Origin: Molossus alvarezi
Lineage: Eukaryota > Chordata > Mammalia > Chiroptera > Molossidae
Length of the DNA stretch: 64,000 nt
Reading direction: 5' to 3'
NCBI GenBank assembly: GCA_037176705.1
Contig: CM073885.1
Location: 89,085,001-89,149,000 of the forward strand
The stretch's first letter is position 1; every line of letters starts with the position of its first letter. A program made the translations under genes and the position numbers. The notes beneath the pieces were generated by a model. That model was not told the origin of the DNA and did no database searches. It saw only the letters and a list, made by a program, of their open reading frames with translations. This document shows positions 1-12,955 of the stretch, in pieces.

Positions 1-178
1 TTCGGTTGCCGCTAAGGGCACGTACCTCGGTTGCAGTTTGTCCCCGGCCCTGGTTGGGTCGTGTGGGTGGCAGCCACTCGATGTGTTCCTTTCACGCCGA
101 TGTTTCTCTCTCTCTCTCTTCCTCTCTCTCTCTATCTGAACAAAAAACAAAAAAATATCCTTGGGTGAGGATAAAAAA
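1..178 (+). mobile_element. Type A Ves SINE, cut by the window edge
   Basis: It begins inside the B box and contains CACGTACCTCGGTTGCAG, the CT-rich stretch and the 3' end CCTTGGGTGAGGATAAAAA. The 5' head lies outside the window. Confidence 0.95.
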
Positions 179-251
179 ATCAATAAAAATATATTTAAAA
201 ACAAAAAATAAAGCAACTCTGAACCTAGGCTATACATTAAAATCACTGGGT

Positions 252-482
252 TGTTTTTTTTTTAAATATATATTTTTTCTTGATTCATTTTAGAGAGAGA
301 GGAAGAGAGAGGGAGAGACAGAGCAAAACATTGATGAGAGAGAACATCAACTGGCCACCTCCTACATGCCCCCCACTGGGGATTGGGCTCACAACCTGGG
401 CATGTGCCCTGACTGGGAATCGAACCATCCACCTCTTGGTTCATGGGTGGATGTTCAACCACTGAGCCACACTGGCCGGGCC
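252..482 (-). mobile_element. Type B Ves SINE
   Basis: The T-rich left end is the A tail. GGCATGTGCCCTGACTGGGA and ACTGAGCCACACTGGCCGG are the inverted body and head. ACTGGGTTG/ACTGGGCTG flank it as a diverged duplication. Confidence 0.93.
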
Positions 483-1694
483 ACTGGGCTGCTTTTAAAG
501 AATAGCAGTGACAGACCCCCACTATCAGAGGTGCCTGTGGCCCAGGTGTTATTTTAAGTTGATTCTAATGTGCATACAGAATTAAACTACATTGGTTTAA
601 AGTGAAGAACAATACACAATACCAATGCTATTCTAAGTTTTCAAGAAGTAGAAATAAAGTAAGCAGATATGATCATTCAGGCTTCTTAAAATGAGTAAAT
701 ATCTGAAAAAAAAAAAAAAGTATTTCAAGTATTTTTGTTTTGAATTCGAAGTGCCAAATTCAAGAACTTAAATGGATAAGTCCTTTAATTAAAATGCAGT
801 GTAGTAATTATATTATTATGAAAATCATAATCTATACCCACATGTTGTATGAAATCTTGCTTCTAATTACAAAACAGCCTTACAAAATAAGGAAGTATAC
901 TTTATAATTTTATACAGATGAATAAAGGATTCCATTGGGTGTGTGTGTGAAAGGGAATATTTCAAGATTCAGATCTTCAGTCAGCATTTCAACAGCCTTT
1001 AGATGGTAAAATGTTATTGATTTCTGTGTAAAATGTGATTGTCTTTTCTATAAATATATTATTATTCTCTGACTTCAAATCAATTAAAGATACCCTGCTG
1101 ATCCACAGGAGACTTTCTAACAAAGCAATGCTAGTGCAAAAAAAAATTTAGCATTTTTAATTTTTATTCACTAAGACACTGGACTGAATCCTTTTAAACA
1201 GGATTAATTAGCATCCAAAAAGAGCACACTACTTGAAATGTTTACTATATATGCCCATTACTAGTTATAAGAAGAAAAAAACCTATATAAAGGTTATATC
1301 GTGATTAATGATAATACAGTGACTATGAGTCACTTCCGAATTTCAGTGAGCAAGAAATATTTTCTTTTCCTGAAAGTGAACTCAGTTTCTATTTTGAAAC
1401 CTAAGCCTGCCTGTGTGCAGCATGGCATAGCCAGGCTCTGCTCTTGGATGCTTCAGTCACGGGTTTTACTCTCTCCCTGGGGCTTTGTCCAATAGACAGA
1501 GCACAAGACCTTGAATGCAACCAACATCTTCAGTCTCACCAACATCACTTTTTCCATTGCTGCCTTGCTGTCTTTCTTCTTCCAAGGCACCCCTGTTAAA
1601 GGACATCTAAGAAAAACCCACATCTAACATATTTAATAGAGAAAGACAGAATTCTTTTTCCCTAAGATCAGAAGCAAGACAATGTTGTTCACTC
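483..1694. other. No recognised feature
   Basis: AT-rich, apparently anonymous sequence. A pure A run (about 703-719) and short GT run (940-948) are the only simple features seen. The open frame at 1301-1495 has no recognisable protein character. Confidence 0.5.
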
Positions 1695-1772
1695 TTGATG
1701 CTTCTAATTAATACTGTCCTAAAAGTTCTAGTCAGGGCAAGTAGCCAAAAAAATGAAATAAAAATTATCCAG

Positions 1773-2037
1773 GTGAGCCCTGGCCAGTTTGGCTCAGCAG
1801 TTAGAGCGTCGACCTGCAGACCAGAGAGTCCCAGGTTTGGTTCCCACTAAGGGCACGTACCTTGGTTGCGGTTTGTCACCAGCCCCAGTTGGGGTTGTGT
1901 GGGTGGCAACCAGTCGATGTGTCTCTCTCACATCAATGTTTCTCTCTCTCTCTCTCCCTCTCCCCTTCCCACTCTATCTGAAGATAAAATGCAAAAATGT
2001 TCTCAGGTGAGGATTAAAAAAATAAAATAAAAATTAA
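1773..2037 (+). mobile_element. Type A Ves SINE
   Basis: Full-length, with 5' GCCCTGGCCAGTTTGGC, both boxes and a 3' end CTCAGGTGAGGATTAAA. The duplication AAAATTATCCAG lies at 1761-1772 and 2038-2049. It is inserted in L1 ORF2. Confidence 0.95.
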
Positions 2038-2217
2038 AAAATTATCCAGATTGAAAAGGTAAATAATAAAACAGGCTCTACAAGTAGATGATATGACCTT
2101 ATATATAGACAATTCTAATTAATCTACTAAAAACTATTAGAGCTTACAGGTAGAGATGGCAGAGAAGGTAAATGCTGTGCTCACCTCCTCCTGCAACCAC
2201 ATCAAAATTACAACTAA

Positions 2218-2325
2218 GCCCAGTTTGGCTCAGCAGTTGAGCGTCGGCCTGCGGACCAGAGAGTTCCAGGTTCGGTTCCCACTAGGGGCACGTACCACTA
2301 AATAAAAAAATAAAAAATAAAAAAT
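2218..2325 (+). mobile_element. Head-only Ves SINE (short form), copy 1
   Basis: Only the tRNA-like head is present (2218-2296), ending CTAGGGGCACGTACC and passing directly into an A-rich tail of AATAAAAAA units. The duplication AAATTACAACTAA at 2205-2217 and 2326-2338 proves that this short unit was itself inserted, not derived by later deletion. It lies in the 5' region of the nested L1. Confidence 0.88.
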
Positions 2326-2723
2326 AAATTACAACTAAATTACAGAAACCATCACTGAGGACCCCGAAGTCTAGCTGAACAGAAGCCGTATAGCTAAGCA
2401 TATACAGAAAAAGCCATGAGATACAAAATGGGCTGGTCTCACATCCACGTGTGGGTTTAAAAATCAAGAGGGCTATCTTGGCTGCAGAGGTCCCCTCTAA
2501 GAAGTGAGGGGTTCCCGACCCCATACCAGGATCCCCAGCCCAGGATTCCAATGTTGGGGAGAAATGTCCCCTTAACTTCCAGCTGTGAAACCCAGAGATG
2601 ACTACAGCTGAGTGAGAGAGTCCCAGGCATCCTTCTAAAAGGACGGGGCCTGGACCTACTCGCTAGTGGCCTCACTTGCCCTGAGCTCCAGCACTGGGGC
2701 AGTAGCTCAAAAGGCACAAGGGA

Positions 2724-2971
2724 GCCCTGGCCGGTTTGGCTCAGCGGTTAGAGCATCGGCCTGTGGTCCGGAGAGACCCGGGTTCGGTTCCCGCTAAGGG
2801 CACGTACCTCGGTTGCAGTTTGTCCCCGGCCCTGGTTGGTTGTGCGGGTGGCGACCACTCGATGTGTCCCTTTCACATCAATGTTTCTCTCTCTCTCCCT
2901 TCCTCTCTCTCCCTCCCACTCTACCTGAACAAAAAATAGAAAAATGTCCTCGGGTGAGGATGTTAAAAAAA
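2724..2971 (+). mobile_element. Type A Ves SINE, near consensus
   Basis: Full-length with GCCCTGGCCGGTTTGGC, CCTCGGGTGAGGAT and an A tail. The flanking AAAGGCACAAGGGA is duplicated near 2710-2723 and 2973-2986. Confidence 0.96.
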
Positions 2972-5273
2972 AAAAGGCACAAGGGAAATACATGAAAGAA
3001 GTGAATTGTCTGGATTGAGGACAAGGGCTGGAGGGGCAGCTTTCTCCCAGACATAAGTGCTGGCAGAAGCCATTGTTCCTTGTTGAGCTCTCCCCTTGCT
3101 TAGTCTTCATGTGAAGGCAAAGGCCATACCTGAGTATCTATCAACCTAGCTAACACTGTTCACCTCATCCCCCAGACTCCCTGAGATCCCACCACAAACA
3201 ACTTGTGGGCCCATCCAAGCCACTAACAGTGGCATTTTCATACAAATTGCCTATCTTGGCATGTGCTGAAAACTTTCCTAAAATCTCTGAAAGGGTCATA
3301 AACTCCAAACGAATAGCATCTGGTCTTGGCATGATCCATACCTACTGATAAGCAGCCTCAAGCCCAACGCCAGTGGCAGCCAGTCTCAGTTCACAGCTTA
3401 TACTCTCCCAGGTAACTCCAAGCCCAGCACAAGTGGCAACATCTGCAGAGCTCTTTGTAGCTCATACTAAGGCGCCCTGAGCAGGGCCCAGGTAGCAGCT
3501 GACCTTGGCCTACACCACAGCTCTACCCAAGAGGCCCCTGAACCAACGTACCTGGTGGCCAGCTTCAGATCACACCAGGGCACCACACAATCACTTTCAC
3601 AAATGATATACCCAAATGACAAACTCAGCAGGCAACACAGCCCCCTTATGCAAAACCTGCTCCTTAGGGTCAGCCCAAGCACAACAGCTCCTCCAATGTA
3701 GTCACAGCCAGTCTTCACAACCGATTCTTCCCATTGTTGTGGTGACAACAATCAAGGCGCTACTCAGCAAAGCTATCATTTAGAATTGAAGCACATATAA
3801 GGAGTTTCCAGACCAAAAAATAAAATAAAAAGCTATAGGAGTTCATCACCACCAAACCAATATTACAAGAAATATTAAAGGGGCTTCTTTAAGAAGAAAA
3901 ATAAATAAATAAAATGAATAATAGAATGGAAATAACTACATTTCTATCAATAATTACTTTAAATGTAAATGGCTTAAATGCTCTAATCAAAGGACATAGG
4001 GTAGCTGAATAGGTAAGAAAACTAGACCCTACGTATGCTGTCTACGTACTTCATATAGAAAGACACAGACTGAAAGAAAAAGGATCAGAAAAGATATTCA
4101 TTAAAACGGAAACAAACAAAAGAAGCTGGGGTAGTAAAACTTATATCAGACAAAATAGAATTTAAAACAAGGGTTCTAAAAAAGAATAAAGAAGGATCCA
4201 ACAATTCTACTTCTAGGTATTTATTTGAAGAAACCCAAAACATAATTCAAAGAGACATATGCATCCATATGTTCATTGCAGCACTATTTACAATGGACAA
4301 AATATGGAAACAACCTAAGTGACTATCAATAGATGAATGGATAAAGAAGAAGCAGGTCATATATACAATGGAATATTATTCAGCCATAAAAAAGAATGAA
4401 ATCTGGCCATCTGCAACAACATGGATAGACCTTGAGAGTATTATGCTAAGTGAAATAGTCAAAAAAGAAAAAGAAATACCATATTATTCACTTATATGTA
4501 AGATCTAAAAAACAAAATAAATTAAAAAACAGAAAAAAATTCATAGATATAGAGAACATTGTGAAGGTTGCCAGATGGGAGGGTGACTGGGGAAATGGGT
4601 GAAACAAGGAAAGGGATTAAGTAGTACAAACTGGTAGCTAAAAATAGTCATGGACATATAAAGTATAGCATAGGGAATACATTCAATGACACCTTAATAA
4701 CTATATATGATATCAGATGGGTACTAGATCTGTCAGGGTGATCACTTCATAAGTTATATAAATATCTAATCACTATGATGTACACCTGAAACTAATATAA
4801 TATTGTATGTCAACTATAATTAAAAAATAAAATATTCTTTTATAAAATAAATAAAAATAAAATCCATTAGAGCTAATAAAACAATTCATAAGATTGCAGG
4901 ATATAAAAATCAGTTGTATTTCTCCACACCAACAATAAACAAGCCAAAAATGAAATTAAGAAAACAATTTTATTTTCAATACCATCAAAAATAAAATATT
5001 TAGGAATAAATATAATTAAAGAAGTGTAAGTCTTGTACTCTGACAATTTCAAAACATTGAAAAAATTAAAGATCTAAATAAATGGAAAGACATCTCATGT
5101 TTATACATCAGAAGACCTGTTAAGATGGCAATGCACCATAAATTGATCTGCAGATTCAACACAATTCCTGCCAAAATCCTAGTTCGTTCTTTGAAATTGG
5201 CAAAATGACCCTAAAATTCATATGGAAATACAAAGGACCTAGAACAGCCAAAGCAATCTTTAAAAAGAAGAGC

Positions 5274-5507
5274 CCTGGCCAGGTGACTCAGTTGGTTGGA
5301 GCATTTGTCCCATACACCAAAAGGTTGTGGGTTTGATTCTCAGTCAGGACACATACCCAGGTTGTGGGTTCAATCCCCAATTGGGGCATATACAGAAGGT
5401 AAACCGGTTGATGTTTCTCTCTCTTTCTCTGTCTATCTCCATCTCTACCTCTATCTCTATTTGGATCTCTTTTTCTTCCTTTCTCTAAACCATACTTGGG
5501 TGAGGAA
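5274..5507 (+). mobile_element. Ves SINE, older variant
   Basis: GAGCCCTGGCCAGGTGACTCA, TTGTGGGTTTGATTCTCAG (B box), a CT-rich stretch with irregular tetramers and the end CTTGGGTGAGGAAAAA. It combines features of types A and B. Inserted in L1 ORF2. Confidence 0.9.
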
Positions 5508-5851
5508 AAAAAGAAAGAAGAACAAAGTTGAGGCAATCCCACTTCTCAATTTCAAAATGTACTGCATAGCTACAGTAATCAGTGCAGTTTAGTACTGGAA
5601 AGAGAATACAAATGCAGATCAATGAAACAGAATTTAGAGTCCAAAAATAAGCCCTCAAATTATGGTCACTTTATTTCACAAGAGTGCAATGCAAGGAGGG
5701 AAAGACACTCTTTCAGAAAAATGCTTCTGGGACAACATGACATTTCCATGCAAAAGGATGAAATTGGACACCTAACTTATACAATATATAAAAATCAATT
5801 TAAACTGGATCCGACACTTAACTATATGAACTAAAATTATAAAATTCTTAG

Positions 5852-6075
5852 GCCTGGCTGGTGTGGCTCAGTGGTTGAGCATTGACCTATGCACCAAGAG
5901 GCCACTGGTTCGATTCCAGGTCAGGGCACATACCTCATCTGTGGGCTCAATCCCCAGTAGAGGGCATGCAAGAGAAGGCAGCCAATCAATGTTGATCTCG
6001 CATTGATGTTTCTATCTCTCTCCCTCTCACTTCCTCTCTCTAAAAGATCAATAAAAACATTTTTTAAAAATCTTA
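5852..6075 (+). mobile_element. Type B Ves SINE
   Basis: GCCTGGCTGGTGTGGCTCAG, ACTGGTTCGATTCCAGGTCAG (B box) and the end AAAAGATCAATAAAAACAT. Confidence 0.93.
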
Positions 6076-7189
6076 TAAGAAAATATAGGAGTAAATTGTG
6101 ACCTTGGTTTAGATAAAGCCTTTTTAGTCACAACACTGAAAGAATAAGCAACAAAAGAAAAAGTAGATAAATTAAACCTCATCAAAATTACAAACATTCA
6201 TGCTTCAAAGAACACCAATAAGAAACTAAAAAGACAAACCACAGAATGGAAAGAAGTGTTGCAAATAATATACTTGATGAGGGGTTATGTCTAGAATATA
6301 TAAAGAACTCTTACAACTCAATAGTGAAAAGATAAATAACCCAGTTTTAAAATGGGCAAAGGAAGAAACAGAAACTCATTCATTGCTGGTGGGAATGCAA
6401 AATTGTACAGCCACTTTGGAAGACAGTTTGGCAGTTTTTGACAAAACTAAACATACTGCTACAATAATACATCAATTGTTCTCATTGGTATTTATCCAAA
6501 TGAGCTTAAATATGTCTACACAAAAACTTGTAAATGAATATTTATACCCTCTTTATTCACACTTGCCAGAACTTAGAAAATCCAAGATGTTCTTCAACAG
6601 ATGAATGGATAAATAACCTCAGTACACCCATACAATGAAATAATATTCAGTGACAAACATAAATTAGTTACTGAGTCATGGAAATACATTTAAAAACCTT
6701 AAATGCATATTGCTAAATGAAGGGAAATTATTTATAAAGGCTACATATGATATGATTCCAACCATACAAAATTTTGGAAACTACAAAACTATGGAGACAG
6801 TAAAAAGATCATTGTTTGCCACAAATTTGGGAGCAGGGAGATGGGAGGGATGAGCAGTGGATGGAGCACAGGGTATTTTCAGGGCAGTGAAACTATTCTG
6901 TATGATACCGTAATGGTGAATATACGTCATTGTAAATTTGTCAAAACCCGTAGAATGTACAACATGAGGAGTGAAACCCCATGTAAACTATGGTCTTTAG
7001 ATAATAATAACATGTCAATATTGGCTGATCAATGACAACAAGTGTATCACTCTAACGAAAGATGCTAATAACAAGGGGAAACTGTGTAAAGGCAGAGGTG
7101 GATGGGGGAGTTGGGTAAGGGAGTGTATGTAGACTGTTTTTTCTCATTTTGTTATAAATCTAAATCAACTGTTCTAAAGGTTTATTACA

Positions 7190-8010
7190 TTTTTTAAAAT
7201 GGGCAAAAGATCTGAATAGACAGTTCTCCAAAGAGGAATTACAAATGGCCAATAAGCACATGAAAGGAGATTAATACAATTAGCTGTCAGAGAAATGCAA
7301 ATTAAAACCACACTGAGACACCACTTCACACCCACCAAGATGCCTATAATAAAAACGACAGGTAATATGTGTTGTCAAGGAGGCAGACAAATCGGTACAC
7401 TCATATACTGCTGGTGAGAATGTAAAATCATGCAGTTATTTCGGGAAACAGTCTTGCATTATGACCCAGCAATTTACTCCTAGATATATACCCAAAAGAA
7501 CTGAAAACATATGTCCATACAAAACTTGTACACAAATGTTCATAGCTGCAGTATTCATAATAGCCAAAGAGTGAAAACAACAAAATGTCTATCAACTGAT
7601 AAGATGGATAAATAAAAGGTGGCATATTCATACAATGTAATATTATTCAGCAATAAGAAATGATGTACTAATATATGCTACAACACAAATGAATCTTGAA
7701 AACATTATACCAAGTAAAAGAAACCAGCCACAGAATCCACATATAATTCCATTTATATGAAATATTCAAAACAGGTAAATCCATAGAGACAGAAAGTAAA
7801 TTAGTATTTGCCTAAGTTTGGGGGGTTTGGGCAGAAATGGGGAATGACTTAACGGTTATGAGTTTTCTTTTTGGGGTGATAAAAATGTCCTAAAATTGAT
7901 GGTGGTGTTGGATGATGCATTACTCTGTGAATATACTAAGAACTATTGAATTCTACAGTTAAAATTGATGAGTTTTTTGTATGTGAATTATGTCTCGATA
8001 AAGCTATTTA
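7190..8010 (+). mobile_element. L1 ORF2 end and 3' region fragment
   Basis: AAAATGGGCAAAAGATCTGA starts a decayed copy of the ORF2 C-terminal region, followed by the typical GCAGTATTCATAATAGCCAA segment and a 3' region ending near GAATTATGTCTCGATAAAGC. It repeats the part of ORF2 already seen upstream, so it is a separate, older fragment in the same orientation. Confidence 0.7.
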
Positions 8011-9021
8011 CTATTTTTATTTAACATTTTCATTGAATTTATTGCAGTGACATTGGTTAATAAAATTGTATAGATTTCAAGTGTACAATTCTATAATACA
8101 TCATTTGTATATTACTGTATTGTATGTTCACCATCTAAAGTCAAGTCTCCTTTGATCATCATTTATTTCCATTATCCTCTTCTACCACCCCCAACCCACC
8201 TTTCCCTTTGGTAATCACCATACCGTTGTCTGTATCTATTACTTTATTTTTTCTTTGCTTAATCCCTTCCCCTTTTTCATCCAGTACCCCCAACCTGCCT
8301 CTCCTCTAACAGCTGTCATTCTGTTCTTGGTATCTATGAGTCTGTTTCTATTTCATTTGTTTATTTTGTTCGTTAGATGCCACATACAGTTGAAATCATA
8401 TGGTATTTGTCTTTCTCTGATTGGCTACTTTAATTGGCATAATATTCTCCAGGTCTATCCATACCGTCACAAAAGGCAAGATATCCTTCTTTGTTATGGC
8501 CAAATAGTATTCCATTGTCTAAACGTACCACAGCTTTTTTATTCACTCATCTACTATAGGCCCTTGAGTTACTTCCAAATCTTGACTACTGTAAATAACA
8601 CTGCAATGAACATAGAGGTGCATATATTCTTCTGAATTAGTGTTTCAAGTTTCTTTGACTATATTCCCAGAAGTGGCATTGCTGAATCATATGGTGGTTC
8701 CATTTTTAATTTTTTGAGGTAACTCCATACTGTTTTCCACAGTGTCTGCACCAATCTGCATTCCCACCACGTGTGTGATGGTTCCCTTTCTCCACATCCT
8801 TGCCAAAATTTGTTTTTTAAATTTATTGATGATAGCCATTCTGATAGGTGTAAGGTGACATCTCACTGTGGTTTGAATTTGCATCTCTCTGACGTTGAGC
8901 ATCTTTTCACATGTCTATCAGTCATCTGTGTGTCCTCTTTGGAGAACTGTCTAGTCAGGTCCTTTGCCCACTGTTTAATTGGATGGTTTGGTTTTTGTGG
9001 GGGTTTTTTGGTTTTGTTTTT

Positions 9022-9260
9022 TAAATCCTCACCCGAGGATATTTTTTTCCTATTTATCTTTAGATAGAGTGGGAGGGAGGGAGAGAGAAAGAGAGAAAGA
9101 TCAATGTCAGAGAGACACATCGATCGGATGCCTCATGCATGACCGCAGCCAGGACCGGGACTAAATCGCAACCAAGGTACGTGCCCTTGACTGTAATCAA
9201 ACCCGTGACTATTTGGTGTGCAGACCGAGCCTCTAACCGCTGAGCCAAACCAGCCAGGGC
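9022..9260 (-). mobile_element. Type A Ves SINE
   Basis: The left end AATCCTCACCCGAGGATAT is the inverted 3' hairpin, and the right end GAGCCAAACCAGCCAGGGC is the inverted head. TGGTTTTGTTTTT-like words flank it. Inserted in the old L1 3' part. Confidence 0.94.
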
Positions 9261-9696
9261 TGGTTTGTTTTTGTTTTCGTTTATGTTGAGTTATATAAGT
9301 TCTTTATACATTTTAGTCCCTCATAAAATGTATCATTGGTGAATATGTTCTCCCATTCAGTGGGTTGTCTTTTCATTTTGTTGATGGTTTCCTTTGCTGT
9401 GCAAAACCATTTTAGTTTGATGTAGTCCCGTTGGTTTATTTATTTATTTTTCTTTTGTTTCCTATGACCCAGGAAATATATCAGAAAAACTATTGCTAAG
9501 AGAAATGTCCAAAATTCATTGCCTATATTTTCTTCTAGAATTTTTATGGTTTTGAGTCACATTTAAGTCTTTAATCCATTTTAAGTTTATTGTTGTATAT
9601 GGTGTAAGAAGGTGATCTAGTTTCATTTCTTTCTTTCTTTTTTTTTTTCTTGCACATAGCTGTCCAATTGTCCCCAAATCATTTATTGACCTTTTG

Positions 9697-11640
9697 TTCT
9701 TTGTTTCAGGTAGAATAATCCCCTTGAGTATTTCCTGCAATAAAGGTCTTCTGGTGATAAATTCCCTCAGCTTTTGTATGTCTGGAAAAGTCTTTATTTC
9801 TCCTTCATATCTGAAGGATAACTGTACTGGATAGTTTATTCTTGGCTGATAATTTCTCTCTTTCAGTAGTTTAAATATTTGGTTACACTCTCTTCTTGCT
9901 TGTAGAGTTTCTGCTGAGAAATCCGATAATAACCTAATGGGCTTTTCTTTATAGATTACTTTGTTCTTTTCCCTGGCTGCTGTGAGAATTCCTCTTTCAT
10001 CATAATTTTTGACAGTTTTCATAAAACACTGTCTTAGAGAAGGCTTTTTGGGATTGAGGTAATTAGGTGTCCTGTTTACTTCTTAGATTTGTGGATCTAG
10101 CTCTTCCCATAGGTTTGGGAAGTTCTTGTAAATTTTTTGTTTGAATATGCTCCCCATTTTCTTCTTCCTCTCTTTCTGTTCTGATAACGCCTATTAGTCT
10201 TAGATTGCTCTTCCTGGTGGAGTCAGATAGTTCTCATAGAGTTCTTTAAATTTTTATGCTCGTCTCTCTTTTTCTCTCTGCAACATTTCTAGATTTCTAT
10301 TTTCTATATCACTCATTCTTTTCCTCATCTGGTCAGCTCTATTTTTTGTTTGCTCGCTCATTCCTGGCCTCTTTTATTAAATTCTTCATCTCTAGAATTT
10401 GAATTTGGTTCTTTTAAAAATTTTTAATTTCTTTGGCAAATTACTCATTTAGTTTGTTGATTTGGTTTGAGTTTATTAAACTGCTTATCTGTGTTTTCCA
10501 GCATTTTGTTGAGTTTTTTTCAGAACTCCATATTGAATTCTCTGTCATTTAAATCACATATTTCCATGTTTTTAAGCTTCTTTTCTGGAGATTCTCCATT
10601 TTCTTTCTGAGCTGCCTTTTTACCTTGGTTATTCATGGTATTTGATGGATTCCTTCTCTGTCTAGGCACCTACGTACAAGTGGCAGTTTTCTAATAGATT
10701 GACGCAAAGTCTTTCTATTGTTTTCCAGTAGGTGGCACTGAATCACAAGTTTTTTTTAGCTCTCTTGTACTTCTCTGGCTTTTCAGATTCCATGGGGTGG
10801 TGGGAAATGGCCTGTGTTCTCCAGGAAGGTGGACGCCTCCCCTGTGATCTGGTTGTTCCAATACCGGGGAGCAACTACATAAGGGAAAGTGGTGGGTGAC
10901 CAGAGTTTCAAATGCGTGAAATCCCAGTGCTGTCCTCTACTGCCAGACATCACCAGCAATGCCGCTTCGATGTGTGGGGGTGGGAGAAGCTGGGGGAACC
11001 CAGCCACCTCCTTTGTTGCTTTGCCTTCCCAGGAATGACAATAAGCAGACCTCTGCAGTGCTCCCCTTGTTCCACCATCTGACCCTGGGATTAGTCACAG
11101 GTGTGCCCTTCACTCAAGGAAAAAATGTTTCTCTACTACCAGTTCTCAGGTTTGGAGATAATGCGCTCTGCGATTCAACAAGAATGGGGCAGGAGATGAA
11201 TTCAAGGAGGTTAAGGGAAGGCCACCAGGCTCTGGTACTTTGTTTCTCTGTCTGGAATGCCAATTGCCAGACTACCATAGCCGCACCTCTGTGCTTCATC
11301 CCTGTCCTGGTCACTGGGTTTACAACTGCTTGTACTGCCCACTACTGCATGAGTGCTCACTAGATCTCTGCTCCTCCTGGCTGAAAGAAATGCCATCCAC
11401 AACCTCATTTCTTCACTCTCATGACAGTCCCTCAGTGAGCTCCAGGCTGCAAGGCTGTGTCCCAGCTCATTTGAGCTCTTCTCTCTTCTCACCTCCTTGG
11501 TTTGCTCCCAATTGCCCACCTTTAGATGTTTCAATGCGTAGATCTCTCAGACATATTGGTGCATTGAGTAAGGAATCCTTTGTTGAATTACAGCTGTTTA
11601 AACCAAAGGGATATCTTACACTGCCATTCCTCTGACGTCA
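9697..11640 (-). mobile_element. HAL1-like element nested in L1 ORF2
   Basis: The minus strand carries an ORF1 C-terminal domain (about 10022-9700: TAAREKNKVIYKEKPIRLL, ETLQARRE, KTFPDIQKLREF) preceded by a coiled-coil region and a GC-richer 5' region to 11640. It interrupts L1 ORF2: CCAAATCATTTATTGA at its left edge and CCAAAGCCATTTATTGA at its right edge read as an imperfect duplication of one ORF2 site. No ORF2 sequence lies inside. There is no clear A tail at the left edge, only a T-rich stretch, so the 3' end is weakly defined. Confidence 0.65.
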
Positions 11641-12212
11641 TTCCAAAGCCATTTATTGATAGGCTATCTTTACCCCATTGTATGTTCTTGCTTCCTTTGT
11701 CACATATTAATTGATCATGAAGGCATGCACTTATTTCTGGGCTCTCTATTCTGTTCCATTAATCTAAATGTCTGTTTCTGTGCAAGTCCTATGCTGTTTT
11801 GATTACAATGGTATCATAGTATAGTTTGATATCACGTAGCATGATTCCTCCAACTTTGTTCTTTCTTAAAATTGCTGTGGCTATCTTTTGTGGTTCCATA
11901 TAAATTTTTGGAATATTTGTTCTAGTTCTGTGAAATATGCCATTGGCATCTTGATAGGAATTGTGTTGAATCAATAGATTGTTTTGGGTAGTATGGACAT
12001 TATAATGATGTTAATTATTCCAATCCATGAACACAATATATGCTTCTACTTATTTGTATCTTCAATATCTTTCTTCAGTGTCTTATAATTTTCTGAGTAT
12101 AGTTCTTTTGTATCCTTGGTTAAATTTATTCTTAGGGTTTTTTAATGCAATTATAATGGGATTGGTTTTTTTGTTTTCCTTTCTGATAGTTCATTATTGG
12201 TGTATAAAAATG

Positions 12213-12412
12213 CACCGCAGTAGAGTAGCTCAGTTGGTTAGAGCAATGTCCCAATACAACAAGGTTGCTGGTTTGATCCCCAGTCAGGGCACATACAAGA
12301 ACCAACCAATGATTGCATAAATAAAGTGGAACAACAAATCGATATTTCTATTTCTTTCTCTCTCTCTTTTTCTCTCTTCCTCTCTCTCTCTCTCTCAAAT
12401 CAATATATAATT
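12213..12412 (+). mobile_element. Divergent tRNA-derived SINE
   Basis: CAGTAGAGTAGCTCAGTTGG (A box), GCTGGTTTGATCCCCAGTCAG (B box), a CT-rich stretch and CAAATCAATATATAAT. The body lacks the usual CATGCAGGAGGC segment. AATGCACC/AATGCAAC flank it. Confidence 0.8.
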
Positions 12413-12887
12413 TTTTAATGCAACTGATTTCTAGATGTTTATTTTGTATTGTGCTACTTTACTGAATTTATTAATCCGTTCTAGTTTTTTGGTGGAACCT
12501 GTGGGTTTCTCCACATGCAGTATCATGTCATCTTTAAATAATGAGAGTTTTAGTTCTTTCTTTCCAATTTAGATGCCTTTTATTTCTTCTTGTCTGATGC
12601 TCTGGCTATAACTTCAGTACTATTCTGAAGAAGAGTGGTGAAAGCCACTGTCTTGTTCCTGACCTTAAAGGAAGCACTTGTAGTTTTTGCCCATTGAATA
12701 TGTTTGCTGTGGGTTTGTCATATATGGTCTTTATTATGTTGAGGTATATTCCCTCTATTCCCACTTTGCTGAGAGTTTTTATCATAAATGGGCGCTGGAT
12801 TTTATCAAATGCATCAATTAATATGATCACGTGTCCCATTTATTTTGGATTGTTGTGTTCCCTTTTCATTTGTTTTAAGGCATTTTC

Positions 12888-12955
12888 CTTCCTTCCTTCC
12901 TTCCTTCCTTCCTTCCTTCCTTCCTTCCTTCCTTCCTTCCTTCCTTCCTTCCTTT
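12888..12955 (+). repeat. (CCTT)n microsatellite
   Basis: About 17 perfect CCTT units, then TTTTTT, next to the A-tail side of a minus-strand SINE. On the SINE strand it reads (AAGG)n, so it is a degenerated tail. Confidence 0.95.

Larger units (their letters stand above)
2144..4864 (+). mobile_element. Nested L1/HAL1-type element with internal deletions
   Basis: It sits in the host L1 ORF2 between ATTAGAGCTTA (2137-2147) and ATTAGAGCTAA (4866-4876). The 5' part (2150-3780) resembles the HAL1/L1 5' region at 24060-24780. A short ORF1 end follows (3838-3895, GAGTTCATCACCACCAAACC), then ORF2 start sequence (3935-4180), then a jump to the ORF2 end (4190-4500) and an L1MA-like 3' region ending GTACACCTGAAACTAATATA with an A-rich tail. 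Large parts of ORF1 and ORF2 are deleted. SINEs at 2218-2325 and 2724-2971 are inserted in its 5' region. Confidence 0.7.
1695..7195 (+). mobile_element. Old LINE-1 ORF2 and 3' region, host of nested insertions
   Basis: Decayed L1 ORF2 sequence reads through 1695-1772, 2050-2143 (GATGATATGACCTTATATATAGAC, the FADD region), 4865-5272, 5515-5850 and 6076-7195, where it ends in an L1M-type 3' region. The pieces are contiguous once the nested L1 (2144-4864) and SINEs (1773-2037, 5274-5507, 5852-6075) are removed. Many stops are present. The ORF2-like open frame at 6287-6604 is a remnant with no function. Confidence 0.75.

Noticed and set aside
2748..3110. A 120-codon minus-strand open frame
   Set aside because: It runs through a type A SINE and the 5' region of an L1; the peptide is translated SINE sequence.
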